55,248 bases of DNA, taken from positions 1 to 55,248 of the forward strand of contig CAZWYY010000020.1 in NCBI GenBank assembly GCA_964638895.1. Reading direction: 5' to 3'. This DNA is from JAFGGG01 sp964638895 (GTDB lineage: Bacteria > Spirochaetota > Spirochaetia > SZUA-6 > RPPD01). Below, piece by piece: positions 1 to 8,747 of the stretch (position 1 is the first letter of the stretch; every line of letters starts with the position of its first letter). Below the pieces are notes generated by a model. It saw nothing but the letters and a program-made list of their open reading frames with translations. It ran no database searches and had not been told where the DNA came from. Both the position numbers and the translations under genes were made by a program.

Positions 1-2
1 GA

Positions 3-1112
3 CTTGTGCTGTGCGGCCACAACCTGTTCCTGGATCACGTTCATCCGCGGGGTTGGAGTTTTTTGACATTGAGCACAATGATTTTACGGAAGGCGGGAAA
101 CATCAAGCAAGCCGTGTCTTTAATAAAAACCCATAAACGCGGGTTCTGCGGCGCGCTGCTGCTGGCCGAGCCCGAAACAAGGCGGGCGGTGGTGGTTGAG
201 TTTAACTCCCGTCAGGTCGCCGTTACCCCCATGCGGGAGGACAGGCTTGTGCTCACCAATACGGCCCTGACGCCGCAGCTGCAACAGGTTGATTTTCTGC
301 GCAACTTTTGTGTAAGTGAATCCGCGAAAGCTCGTTACCTGCGCTTGCGGCAATTGATCCGCAGCCATGAAGGCACCATTGATCCCGAACGCGCCGCCTG
401 CTTTTTGGGCGACCACATCCACCAGGCAACCGACACCGAAAGAAGCGTATCGAATATTTTAGCCGCACCAAATAATATAAGCAGTGTGATCTTCGAGCCC
501 GAGCGCATGCAATTCTGGGTCGCCGCAGGTCAGACGCCAGCAAGCAACAACCTCTATATTCGATTTGATTTCAAATCCATCAGTGAATGGAGGCTTTCAG
601 CACTCGGGAATCCTAAATTAACCGGTTATCACTTTTTGGATAACAGAAAAAAATCGGCCATGAGAATCTTCCGCCGTGCCCATGTTCTTTACGAAGAACA
701 CCCTGACCGGAAACCGGAGATTAAAACATTATTATCCAAGGCCATGGCCCAGGATAAGGAAGAAATCATATTTTATCATATTCTCTGCAAATTATATATC
801 CATGACGATGAGATTGAAGCAGCCCTATTCCTTATGCAAAAAACGTTTTCAATATCGCAGTCAGTAAATGAGAAGGCCCACAGCCTGTTGCTTATCGGAA
901 TCTGTTACGATCTGCTTGATAAACGAAATAAAGCGGTGGAGTTCTATGAGGGGGTTTTAATCCTTGCCCGGGCGCACGCGAATGATATATTTCCCGTGAA
1001 TATGTTTGTGAGGGCGTTTGCGGAAAAGTATATACGGCGCGCTTTCACCCGTAAAAATAAAAATCACAGGTCCGTTGCGGTAAGTTTTTCACTAAGCTCC
1101 GGATTGGAATAA
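3..1112 (+). CDS. C45-family acyltransferase/hydrolase (C-terminal part) with TPR-like tail
   Basis: The reading frame is open to the left edge, so the true start and the N-terminal nucleophile cysteine lie outside the window; a GTG at position 6 is only the first possible start inside it. About the first 190 residues resemble the C-terminal half of the acyl-CoA:6-aminopenicillanic acid acyltransferase / peptidase C45 Ntn-hydrolase family: an ILRKAG-IKQAVSLI helix, a beta-rich FCGALLLAEPETRRAVVVEF stretch, then VLTNTAL where the family has its TN(H) motif. Residues of about 210-330 are helical and look like tetratricopeptide repeats (LLLIGICYDLLDKRNKAVEF), which are not part of the basic fold. 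The substrate is unknown; the family cleaves or transfers acyl groups on amides. It could alternatively be a degraded copy, because the N-terminus cannot be seen. Confidence 0.6.
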   Translation, partial: LVLCGHNLFLDHVHPRGWSFLTLSTMILRKAGNIKQAVSLIKTHKRGFCGALLLAEPETRRAVVVEFNSRQVAVTPMREDRLVLTNTALTPQLQQVDFLRNFCVSESAKARYLRLRQLIRSHEGTIDPERAACFLGDHIHQATDTERSVSNILAAPNNISSVIFEPERMQFWVAAGQTPASNNLYIRFDFKSISEWRLSALGNPKLTGYHFLDNRKKSAMRIFRRAHVLYEEHPDRKPEIKTLLSKAMAQDKEEIIFYHILCKLYIHDDEIEAALFLMQKTFSISQSVNEKAHSLLLIGICYDLLDKRNKAVEFYEGVLILARAHANDIFPVNMFVRAFAEKYIRRAFTRKNKNHRSVAVSFSLSSGLE

Positions 1113-1199
1113 TGCCCGCGGTCAGGGTCATTTTATTCCAGCCGCGGTATTATAAGAAGGTGGTATTGATCTCTATATGCAAAGCACGGCATCATAATC

Positions 1200-1841
1200 T
1201 CAAGCCGGGGATGTCTTGAGCCAATTTTGTTTTAGATAATGTATTGCGTCTTTTATCACCTGATATGGAGGTTTAGGCAAGAAACCCAAATCCTCCTGGG
1301 TTCGTGAGATATCCAGAGTCAGCTTCTTGCGCCAATAGACCTTCAACATACTTCGCGTCAGTTCGGGACGCTTATGGGTAAAAAAACTTGTCAGCTCCAT
1401 TATCGCCGCCAGGGTCCAAAATGAAAATTTGGATATTTTTTTTGGAATTTCAATTGTAGGATCTATTTCACGTGCCAACAGAAACAGTTCACTCGAGCTT
1501 GTCGAAGCGGAGTTGGCAATAATATAACGCTCACCAATCCTGCCTGAGTGAGCCGCAGCAATTAAGGCTTGGACTACATCCTGCACGTCGACATAGCAAA
1601 AACCTAAATCAGGATCAAACGGAATACGAGCGGATAAAATTTTAAACAAGAACTCCATGGCCGGCCTCAGTTTCCCCCAAATCCGTGTGCCTAAAACAGA
1701 CGATGGAAGCACTGTGATCAAGGGCAGGTTCAGTTCCGATGAGATTTGGTCTAACAATATTTTTTTCCAAATGTAATGCCCAATGTTCCCGCGCCGCTGC
1801 AACACAAAAAAGAATATCCACACCCACAAGGGCTTTGCCAA
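1200..1841 (-). pseudogene. NAD-dependent epimerase/dehydratase-like, C-terminal fragment
   Basis: This is the 3' part of an extended short-chain dehydrogenase (dihydroflavonol reductase-like). Homology begins near SELNLPLITVLPSSVLG, the substrate-loop region of such enzymes, and continues to a normal C-terminus (LGFLPKPPYQVIKDAIHYL). The residues before that are translation of the upstream fragment's DNA in another frame and are not family-like. The 5' part lies in a different frame and overlaps this piece between 1642 and 1841. The segment normally carrying the catalytic YxxxK motif is absent from both pieces, so the locus has lost roughly 50-70 codons as well as its frame. No active enzyme can be made. 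Confidence 0.75.
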
Positions 1842-2019
1842 GCGATACGTGATCTAAGAAGTCTGAATATACGATCTCACAGCCAACCCCTTTGAGAGTA
1901 TGAAAACCATCCTTTTTTCTCAAACCGGCCCTGACTTTTCTTCCTTGATACGCCAATGCGCGGACAAGGTTATTCCCGATATGCCCGGAAGCACCGTTCA
2001 CAAAATAAAGTGTATTCAT
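1642..2019 (-). pseudogene. NAD-dependent epimerase/dehydratase-like, N-terminal fragment
   Basis: This is the N-terminal Rossmann part of an extended SDR. FVNGASGHIGNNLVRAL matches the GxxGxxG dinucleotide-binding motif, VDILFCVAAAREHWA is the fourth beta strand, and EKNIVRPNLIGTE matches the helix where these enzymes read NV.GT. The frame then runs out of homology (PALDHSASIVCF) and stops. Start chosen at ATG 2017-2019 because GAGGT sits just upstream; an in-frame upstream ATG would add four residues. It lies 17 nt after the methyltransferase-like gene and would be co-transcribed with it and the TetR gene. The break falls in a GAACTGA sequence where this frame reads GTE and the other reads ELN. 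Confidence 0.75.
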
Positions 2020-2036
2020 CCAGTACCTCAAACTTT

Positions 2037-2582
2037 CTAAAACGGGAGTCCCGGAAGAATCCGGCCGCGTACTCTGGCTTTATATTCCGTGTATTCCCGA
2101 CCCAGGATTTTTTCCAAACGTTCTTCCTCCAGCAAGATCAGCAGCAGCAGCCCGATCCACCAAAAAGGAATGAGCAGAAGCGCGCATATCGAACCATGCA
2201 GTAATGACCAGCCCGCGTACCACAACAGTTCGCCGAGGTAAATGGGATTACGCACGAATCCGTAAAATCCGTGTGTCTCAAGCCTTGTGTCTTTTTCCGT
2301 AGTGTTTAAAGACCTGATTGAAAAACAGGGAGCCAGGCAAAGAAACAGTCCGCATATAAAAATCACACCGCCGATTGCTGTTTGCGCAGGACCAAAATAA
2401 AACCTGGGCTGAGGCAGATACGGGAGGGCCATAATAAAGCGTCCTAAAAAGAAAACAGCCACAATCATACCACCCAGAACCGTGTGCCTACCCACCCGGT
2501 TTGTACCCACGACCAGGCATGCCCCCACTAAGCCCAGCATGCTCAGGCAAGCCCAGAACAGTGGATTTTGGATTAAGAACAT
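2037..2582 (-). CDS. Isoprenylcysteine carboxyl methyltransferase-family membrane protein
   Basis: A 181-residue integral membrane protein with about five hydrophobic helices. The C-terminal half carries the ICMT/PEMT family signature: HGFYGFVRNPIYLGELLWYAGW (SAM and substrate pocket), followed by a hydrophobic hairpin, then EEERLEKILGREYTEYKARV and a terminal R-LPGLPF. In eukaryotes the family methylates prenylated cysteine. Bacterial members modify small or lipid-like substrates that mostly remain unknown, so only the methyltransferase fold is claimed. It lies between a TetR regulator and a broken NAD-epimerase on the same strand with short gaps, which suggests one small regulated operon. 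Confidence 0.8.
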   Translation of the reverse strand: MFLIQNPLFWACLSMLGLVGACLVVGTNRVGRHTVLGGMIVAVFFLGRFIMALPYLPQPRFYFGPAQTAIGGVIFICGLFLCLAPCFSIRSLNTTEKDTRLETHGFYGFVRNPIYLGELLWYAGWSLLHGSICALLLIPFWWIGLLLLILLEEERLEKILGREYTEYKARVRGRILPGLPF

Positions 2583-2641
2583 TCATACCTCCTTCAACAT
2601 AATTGGTTGGCCGTCCAACTTAATTTATCATAAAAAAAACA

Positions 2642-3232
2642 TCAAAGCAAGATCATATGCATGGTTTTTTCGACCTTCTCCCAGAACTGCCGTGTGTTAA
2701 CCTGTTTGTGTCTATTAAGGGCAAGCATCCCAAGGCCGTCAAACAGGCCGGTCAACAGCAACGCGGTCTGTATAGTATCGATTCCGGCGGCGATTATGCC
2801 GCGATTTTTTAGGAAATCTAGCCCGTCTTTAATAATATCTATAAACTGTTGATAAAGGAATCCAACCTCATCCTTGATTATACTGCTTTGTAACGATGCG
2901 CTCCATCCTTCGAAAAGCAGGCGAAAAAAACCGGGATACTCCAAAACCAGCCGTTTTAAAAGCATGGTTATGCCCGCGGCCAGGATTTTTGCATCCTTTG
3001 CCTGCACAAACAGTTCCCGCCCTTGCGAAATGCTGGTCTGCATGGCAGCCCGCAGGGCCTCAACAATCATCTCCTCCTTGCTCTTGAAGTAATAATGCAT
3101 GAGTCCTCGGCTTATTTTGGCCTTGTGGGCGATTTCATTGATTGTCGTTGCCGTATACCCCTTTTCCGCTAATAGTTCCTGTACGGCTGTAATGATTAGC
3201 TGTTTCTTATCCTGGCCGATTACAGAGGTCAT
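2642..3232 (-). CDS. TetR/AcrR-family transcriptional regulator
   Basis: A 196-residue one-domain regulator. Residues of about 8-55 form the TetR DNA-binding domain: helix 1 KKQLIITAVQELLAEKGY, then TTINEIAHKAKISRGLMHYYFKSKEEMI, the canonical helix-turn-helix ending in the YYFKSKEE motif. The rest is the variable all-helical ligand and dimer domain. It is the first gene of a leftward set with the methyltransferase-like membrane protein and the epimerase remnant, which it probably controls. TetR proteins usually repress their own promoter, here expected in 3233-3290. The ligand is unknown. Confidence 0.9.
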   Translation of the reverse strand: MTSVIGQDKKQLIITAVQELLAEKGYTATTINEIAHKAKISRGLMHYYFKSKEEMIVEALRAAMQTSISQGRELFVQAKDAKILAAGITMLLKRLVLEYPGFFRLLFEGWSASLQSSIIKDEVGFLYQQFIDIIKDGLDFLKNRGIIAAGIDTIQTALLLTGLFDGLGMLALNRHKQVNTRQFWEKVEKTMHMILL

Positions 3233-3290
3233 TAATTATGAATTATATATCCTTTTGAACGAACAAACAACTTGCTGTGTTTTTATTTTT

Positions 3291-4754
3291 TTATTTCCGC
3301 AAAAACCCCAGGTAATCCTGCTTATTGATCTTCTGTAAAAGATCATCCGAGCTTAACACCATCCACATCTTGGGCTGATCCACGAAATACGTGTTTATCA
3401 CGCGTACAATATCTTGCGGTGTCACCGCGTTTATTTTATTCACGAAATACAGGTAGTCGGAGGGATCTCCCGTATAAATGAGCGAGGTTAAAATCTGGGA
3501 AGCAATCGAATAGTTCGTTTCCTGGGTCCCGTAATACGCGGTGATAAACTGTGATTTGTAAAAATCAATGGCATCGGCGATGGGAACAAACTCACCCTGT
3601 TCAAGCTCGGGGTTTTGGGCCTGGCCGATACCCCCCTTGCCCGCGGCCGACGCCGAGACCTTGGCGCCCATGCACTGACCTTGGGCCATATGTGCCAGCG
3701 ACTCGTCAATATATTTTTTTACATCCTGAGGAACGGTTGTTTTAAAGATCACGATGCTTGCGTAGTTCCTTTCAAACCCGAACACGTAAGACCACATGCC
3801 GTAGGCCGCCCCGTGCTGAATGCGTACGATCTCAAACAGCAGATCATTCAACATGGCTGAGGCCAGCACCAGGGCCGGGTAGTCCGGATTGCTGCGCCCG
3901 GGTACCGGGAAATCGGCGCGCACATACGCCAGCCCCTGGGACGCGGCAAAGGGTTCCAGGTACAGCTCCGGTTGTTTCAGGGACGCAAACGCGGGTACTG
4001 CAGGCGCCGGGGCCGGGGCCGCGGACCGGGGCAGCCGGCCCAGTGTGTCGTTCAGACGATTGTAAAGGCTTTGCGGGTCGAAATCACCAACGGCCACGAC
4101 GTACATGCGATCCGGGGTCAGGCATTCCGTGTAGTATTTTTTTACATCTTCCAGGGTAATATTATTCAGTGATTCCTCGGTGCCGCCGAAATATTCCTTG
4201 TACGGATGCCCGTCGAAAAAACGGTCGTGCAGCTTCATCACCAGCCTGGAATACGGATCGGACATCTCCTGCTGCAGCGCTATCCGCATATCATTCAACA
4301 CGAACCCGAACTGTTCCTGGTCAAAGGCCGGATGCAGAAAACAATCCATATAGATGGGGAAAAGCTCGTCAAAATACTTATCCAGGGTAAACAGGTTGAA
4401 GGCCGAATAGTCGAACGAGTTATAGAAGGCGCTTATGGAAGAGCTTTTCTGAAACAGAATATCCTGCAGGGTCCGGTAATCGTATTTCTCCGAACCCTTG
4501 GACAGTACCTGCAGGGTGACCCCCTCAATGCCCGCCTTACCGGGCGGCGTATACATCACGTTTCCCTTGATGCCGATGAGCAGGGAGTAGACACGGTTGT
4601 TGGGGTTCTGCTTGATCACCAGGGGGATGCCGTTATCAAGAGTGTGACGGCTGATGCTCTCCCTGTTCTGTTCGACAAATCCTTCCGTGCTCTTGCAATA
4701 TAAAAAACCGAAGATAACGATGACAAGGATCACAAAACCAAAGCGTATTTTCAC
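3291..4754 (-). CDS. M16-family peptidase, non-catalytic subunit
   Basis: A 487-residue M16 (pitrilysin-like) protein with an N-terminal membrane-anchor or signal segment (FGFVILVIVIFGFLYC, possibly a lipobox at the Cys). The zinc motif HxxEH of active M16 enzymes is missing: the equivalent helix reads GIEGVTLQVLSKG. This is typical of the inactive half of a two-subunit M16 protease. Start chosen at GTG 4752-4754, which overlaps the TGA of the upstream catalytic partner as GTGA; a longer ATG form beginning at 4784 would overlap it by 34 nt. It is the last gene of the leftward peptide-import operon. It probably pairs with its neighbour to form the closed proteolytic chamber in the periplasm. 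Confidence 0.87.
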   Translation of the reverse strand: MKIRFGFVILVIVIFGFLYCKSTEGFVEQNRESISRHTLDNGIPLVIKQNPNNRVYSLLIGIKGNVMYTPPGKAGIEGVTLQVLSKGSEKYDYRTLQDILFQKSSSISAFYNSFDYSAFNLFTLDKYFDELFPIYMDCFLHPAFDQEQFGFVLNDMRIALQQEMSDPYSRLVMKLHDRFFDGHPYKEYFGGTEESLNNITLEDVKKYYTECLTPDRMYVVAVGDFDPQSLYNRLNDTLGRLPRSAAPAPAPAVPAFASLKQPELYLEPFAASQGLAYVRADFPVPGRSNPDYPALVLASAMLNDLLFEIVRIQHGAAYGMWSYVFGFERNYASIVIFKTTVPQDVKKYIDESLAHMAQGQCMGAKVSASAAGKGGIGQAQNPELEQGEFVPIADAIDFYKSQFITAYYGTQETNYSIASQILTSLIYTGDPSDYLYFVNKINAVTPQDIVRVINTYFVDQPKMWMVLSSDDLLQKINKQDYLGFLRK

Positions 4755-6226
4755 TGGGCGCCGCCTTTCCCGGATTGTGACCACCAGAAAGCGGTGGACT
4801 TCCGTATCTCAGTAAAACCGGTTTTGCCGAACTCTTCCTTGTTTTTTGCGTAATCCGCGGGGTTCATCACCGCTCCCGTGAGCATATCGCGGCCGCTGAT
4901 GTATTTTCGGATAAACGCCCTCACATCCTCAATCATCACCTTTTTCATGTTATCGATATACCCCAGGTAATATTCCGTGCTTGCCGAGGCCCACCAGAAG
5001 GAGAGCGAGGAGATCAGCTGGTCCGCGGTCTCCATATCCAGGAGCTGCTTGTCTTCCAGCCGTGTTTTTACCAAGGCAAAATCCTCTTTGCTGAAATAGT
5101 TCGGATCGTCCAGAATGGCCTGCATCTCTTCCAGAACGGCTTTTTTAAATAACAGCGCGCGCTCGACGTTCCCGCCTGAGGGCTGGGTCGTCAGGTAGGT
5201 GCGAAAATAGATCGCCCCCCCGTCCCGCTGGGTAAAATAAGAGGCAGTAATATATTCTTTTTTATATATTCCCTGGACTTTATTATAAATATCGTTTCTA
5301 AACCGCCCGTTCGGGTCCTCCAGCAAAAAGAGCCAGACATCGGCCGCGTAGGTGGACCGCGGATCGGCCAGCACATCAGGCCCGCGCAGGCGCAGGTCTA
5401 CGGACATCAGGCCCTGGTACATGGACGGGTCTGGATACGACAAAAACACATCGTTATTTAAAAAGGGATGGGCGGGCGGCGGTGCCTTCCAGGGGTCGGG
5501 CCCCTCCTGCCAGTCGCCGAAATAGGTTTTTACGATCTCCAGGGCCGCCTCGGGATCAACATCACCGCCGATGAACAGGGCCGCGTTGTTGGGAATATAG
5601 TAGTGGGCCTGGATATACAGCAGGTCCTGCCTGGTGGCGTTGCGGACGTTCTCTTCCGGTCCCGTGACGTCCCTGCGCCAGGGATACTTGTAGTACAACA
5701 CCTTGTCCATGGCTCCTTCATAGATGCGTGCCGGCTCATTATGCGAGCCCCGGATCTCGTTGATCACCACCTGCTTCTCCGTGGTAAGCTCATCCTCGCG
5801 GAACAGCGGGTAGCGTACGGCATTGGCCCAGAACGCCACACCCTTGGCCAGCTTGTCCGCCGGTACGGTAAAATGGTATTCAACATACTCTGTGGACGTG
5901 CCTCCGTTCCAGGAGGTAACGCCGATCTCTTTCATGGCCGCCTGGAAATCGCTGTCGCTTTTAAAAACTTCATTCCCCTTGAAGAGCATGTGCTCATATA
6001 AGTGAAACAGCCCGGCGTTTTTCGCGGTCTGGGCGATGGCCCCGCAGCGGAAGGTGATCTGAATCTTCACCAGCGGCACCACGTGGTTCTCAAAGATGAA
6101 TACCTCCATGCCGTTGTCGAGACGGTAGTGGTGCAGTCCCGCGATCTGCGTGGATTCCGCGGTGAGCGAGAACAGAACCAGTGTGCTCAGTAGGATGGAA
6201 TAAAGCAGGTATTTGATTTTTTTCAT
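4751..6226 (-). CDS. M16-family zinc peptidase, catalytic subunit
   Basis: A 491-residue exported M16 metallopeptidase. Residues 1-23 form a signal peptide (KKIKYLLYSILLSTLVLFSL). The inverted zinc motif HLYEH is at residues 75-79, inside AGLFHLYEHMLFKG, with a downstream glutamate candidate in VVINEIRGSHNEP near residue 156. The family cuts short peptides inside a chamber formed by two homologous halves. The second, inactive half is encoded immediately downstream with a 4-nt overlap. The gene lies 60 nt after the transporter ATPase gene on the same strand, so it is probably part of the peptide-import operon, trimming peptides before or instead of uptake. Start supported by the signal peptide and an AGAGGAG upstream. 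Confidence 0.92.
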   Translation of the reverse strand: MKKIKYLLYSILLSTLVLFSLTAESTQIAGLHHYRLDNGMEVFIFENHVVPLVKIQITFRCGAIAQTAKNAGLFHLYEHMLFKGNEVFKSDSDFQAAMKEIGVTSWNGGTSTEYVEYHFTVPADKLAKGVAFWANAVRYPLFREDELTTEKQVVINEIRGSHNEPARIYEGAMDKVLYYKYPWRRDVTGPEENVRNATRQDLLYIQAHYYIPNNAALFIGGDVDPEAALEIVKTYFGDWQEGPDPWKAPPPAHPFLNNDVFLSYPDPSMYQGLMSVDLRLRGPDVLADPRSTYAADVWLFLLEDPNGRFRNDIYNKVQGIYKKEYITASYFTQRDGGAIYFRTYLTTQPSGGNVERALLFKKAVLEEMQAILDDPNYFSKEDFALVKTRLEDKQLLDMETADQLISSLSFWWASASTEYYLGYIDNMKKVMIEDVRAFIRKYISGRDMLTGAVMNPADYAKNKEEFGKTGFTEIRKSTAFWWSQSGKGGAQ

Positions 6227-6286
6227 GCGCTTGAAAGGCTCCTCTTACTTTTTTTATCCTTATAGAGTATATACTCCTAAAACCGG

Positions 6287-7282
6287 TCACCTGTCAACAT
6301 TATCCGCCACCTGATCCGCGAAATGGCAGCTTGAATAGTGCCCGGCCGCCATTTGTTTGCAGGGCGGTTCCACCCGCACGCAGATCTCCTGCGCCATATA
6401 GCACCTTTCGCGGAAACAACAGCCCGAAATCGCGCCCACGGGCGTGGTCACGTCACCCTGCAGGATGATCCTTTGCTTCTGCTTTGTCAGTACGGGCTGC
6501 GGGATGGCCGAAATCAACGCCATAGAATAGGGATGCGCGGTATGGGAGAATAAGCGGGAGGCGGGCGCCTTTTCCATGATCTTGCCCCGGTACATCACGA
6601 ATATCAGGTCGGCCACGTATTTGACCACGGCCAGGTCGTGCGAGATAAAAACCAGGGAAAGCCCCAGGCGTTTTTTCAGCCCGTCCAGCAGGTTCAATAT
6701 CTGGGCCTGGATGGAGACGTCCAGGGCGGAAACCGGCTCGTCGCAGATTAAAAGCTCAGGGGACAGGGCCAGGGCCCTGGCGATTGAGAGGCGCTGCCTT
6801 TGTCCGCCGGAGAACTCATGCGGATAATGGTGGAGATACTGCGCGGAAAGCCCTACCAGCTCCAAGAGCTCGGCCGCGCGCTCTGTGCGTTCTTTGCCGG
6901 TGCGCAGCAGGCCGAACGAGCGAATGCCGGTGGTAATAATATCGTATACTGTTTTCCGCGGGTTGAGCGACGAATAGGGGTCCTGAAAGATGAACTGCAC
7001 GGCCCTGCGGTAGGCATGCCAGTCTTTTCCCGAGAAATCCGCCGTGGGCCTGCCCTTATACATAATCTCCCCTGATGTGGGCTTCTCCAGGTTCACCAGC
7101 AGCCTGCCCAACGTGGTCTTGCCGCAGCCCGACTCCCCCACCAACCCGACGGTCTGTTTCCTGCCCAGGCTGAACGATACCCCGTCCACCGCGTGCACAT
7201 AGGTCTTGCGCCGGGCAAGCAGGCTTTTTTGCAGGGGAAAGTGTTTTTTCAGGCCGGATACGGCCAGAAACTCATGAGCCAT
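6287..7282 (-). CDS. Oligopeptide ABC transporter ATP-binding protein, OppF/DppF type
   Basis: A 331-residue ABC ATPase powering peptide import. Visible motifs are Walker A GESGCGKTT, Q-loop FIFQDPYSSL, signature FSGGQRQR, Walker B LLICDEPVSALD and switch histidine ISHDLAV. The C-terminal oligopeptide-type extension contains several cysteines (SGCCFRERC...C...C). Start chosen at ATG 7280-7282 (MAHEFLAVSGLKKHF), where family homology begins. A longer open frame extends to 7456 but is only the shadow of the preceding ATPase gene. It overlaps the upstream OppD-type gene by 11 nt. It forms the second half of the ATPase heterodimer of the YejB/YejE-type transporter encoded upstream. Confidence 0.94.
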   Translation of the reverse strand: MAHEFLAVSGLKKHFPLQKSLLARRKTYVHAVDGVSFSLGRKQTVGLVGESGCGKTTLGRLLVNLEKPTSGEIMYKGRPTADFSGKDWHAYRRAVQFIFQDPYSSLNPRKTVYDIITTGIRSFGLLRTGKERTERAAELLELVGLSAQYLHHYPHEFSGGQRQRLSIARALALSPELLICDEPVSALDVSIQAQILNLLDGLKKRLGLSLVFISHDLAVVKYVADLIFVMYRGKIMEKAPASRLFSHTAHPYSMALISAIPQPVLTKQKQRIILQGDVTTPVGAISGCCFRERCYMAQEICVRVEPPCKQMAAGHYSSCHFADQVADNVDR

Positions 7283-8273
7283 GTTTCCCCCCCTTTTCGT
7301 ACAGCCAGCACGAGACCCGGTGTCCCCGGCCGCGCTCAAAGAGCGGCGGCGGGATCGGCTCATCGCATTTGGCAAAGCGGTGCGGGCAGCGCGGGGCGAA
7401 GCGACAGCCGAGCAGAAACTCGCTGGGATGGGGCACGGTGCCCTTGATGGAAACAAGCTCCCTGCGTCCGGAGCGCAGGGTGGGAATGGACTGCATCAGC
7501 CCCTGCGTGTAGGGGTGCAGCGGCTGTTCAAAAAGCCCCTTAACCGATGCGATCTCCGCGAACCTGCCCGCGTACATCACAATCACCTTATCGCAGGTGG
7601 TGGTAACCAGCCCCATGTTATGGGTTATCAGGATAAGCGACATGCCGTAGGTGTCCTTCAGGGATTTGATCAGCTCCATGATCTGGGCCTGGATGGTGAC
7701 GTCAAGGGCGGTGGTGGGCTCGTCGGCGATCAGCAGCTTGGGATTGCAGGCCACGGCCATGGCGATGACCACGCGTTGGCGCATGCCCCCGGACAGGCTG
7801 TGCGGGTAGAGGCCCAGGGTATGTTCCGGATCGGGCAGGCCCACGACCTTGAGCAGCTCGGCCGTGCGGCGCGCCAGCTTATCCGGCGGCATGCCCGGGA
7901 AATGCGTGGTCAGGGCCTCGGACACCTGCTCGCCGATGCGCTTTACCGGGTTGAGGCTGGTCATGGGCTCTTGGAAGATCACGCCGATCTCCCTGCCCCG
8001 CACGGCGTTAAGCTCGGCCGGGGTAAGCCGCAGCACGTCCCGGCCGTTAAACCGGATGCGTCCGCTTTCAATCCGCGCCGGGGGCATGGGCAGCAGCTTG
8101 AGGATGGACATGACGCTTACGGTCTTGCCGCAGCCCGATTCCCCCACCAGGCCCAGGCTCTCGCCCTGTGCCAGCTCAAAGGAAATCGAATCCACCGCCT
8201 GGATGGCGGCGTTCTCCACGGTAAAGCCGATTGAGAGGTTTTCCACCCGTACCAGGGGTTGTTTGTCCGCCAT
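7272..8273 (-). CDS. Oligopeptide ABC transporter ATP-binding protein, OppD/DppD type
   Basis: A 333-residue ABC ATPase: Walker A GESGCGKT, Q-loop VIFQEPMTSL, signature LSGGMRQR, Walker B LLIADEPTTALD, H-loop ITHNMGL. The C-terminus carries the oligopeptide-transporter region with four cysteines (LGCRFAPRCPHRFAKC...SC), which in relatives can bind an iron-sulfur cluster. It follows the YejE-type permease gene by 6 nt and overlaps the OppF-type gene by 11 nt. Classical YejF is a single tandem ATPase, whereas here the two halves are separate genes as in Opp/Dpp systems. The product should sit on the cytoplasmic face with the permeases. Confidence 0.95.
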   Translation of the reverse strand: MADKQPLVRVENLSIGFTVENAAIQAVDSISFELAQGESLGLVGESGCGKTVSVMSILKLLPMPPARIESGRIRFNGRDVLRLTPAELNAVRGREIGVIFQEPMTSLNPVKRIGEQVSEALTTHFPGMPPDKLARRTAELLKVVGLPDPEHTLGLYPHSLSGGMRQRVVIAMAVACNPKLLIADEPTTALDVTIQAQIMELIKSLKDTYGMSLILITHNMGLVTTTCDKVIVMYAGRFAEIASVKGLFEQPLHPYTQGLMQSIPTLRSGRRELVSIKGTVPHPSEFLLGCRFAPRCPHRFAKCDEPIPPPLFERGRGHRVSCWLYEKGGKHGS

Positions 8274-8279
8274 GCTTGC

Positions 8280-8744
8280 CTACTCCATCCTCGCGTATTC
8301 TTTGGGGTCCATGGCCTCCCGCACCCCCTCGCCGATGAAGGTCAGAAGGAGCAGGGTCAGAAACAGGGCGATAAAGGGATAGACCGAAAGCCAGTAGCTG
8401 GGCAGGTTCTCCAGCCCCTGGCGGATCAGCTCGCCCCAACTGGGCGTGGGCGCGGGCAGCCCGAAGCCCAGGTAATCCAGCGCGGTCAGGGTAAAGACCG
8501 CGCTGATCAGGGAAAAGGGCATGAAGGTGACGATAGGAGTCAGGGCATTAGGCAGAATTTCCGAAAAAAGGATCTTGTACCGTTTTACGCCCAGCACCCT
8601 GGCCGCGTCCACGAACTGGTATTTTTTGATGCGCAAAAACTCCGCCCTGATATAATACGAAAGCCCGATCCAGTTGAATACGGCCATGATGATAATCAGT
8701 GTGGAAAAACTCTGCCCCAGCACGCTGCCGATCAGGCTAACCAC
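8280..8744 (-). pseudogene. yejE: YejE/OppC-type permease, C-terminal fragment after an in-frame amber
   Basis: This piece continues the same frame as the fragment at 8748-9332; only a TAG (8748-8750 on the minus strand) and one TAC codon separate them. It holds the last three or four membrane helices and the EAA-loop region contacting the ATPases (FVDAARVLGVKRYKILFSEILPNALTP). The GTG at 8742-8744 is not a convincing independent start because it begins inside a membrane helix. If the TAG were read as an amino acid the protein would be a normal 350-residue YejE-type permease. Without suppression the transporter lacks half of this subunit. Confidence 0.85.
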
Positions 8745-8747
8745 GTA

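Noticed and set aside
1113..1199. CCGCGG repeats after the C45 gene as a terminator
   Set aside because: CCGCGG is self-complementary by nature, the arms are far apart and no T-run follows.
7283..7456. N-terminal extension of the OppF-type ATPase frame
   Set aside because: It lies entirely within the preceding ATPase gene in another frame, has arginine/alanine/serine-rich shadow composition and no homology; the ATG at 7282 fits the family.
7281..8234. Long plus-strand frame of 317 codons opposite the OppD-type gene
   Set aside because: Antisense shadow of a GC-rich real gene; G/H/Q-rich without domain logic and no ribosome site.
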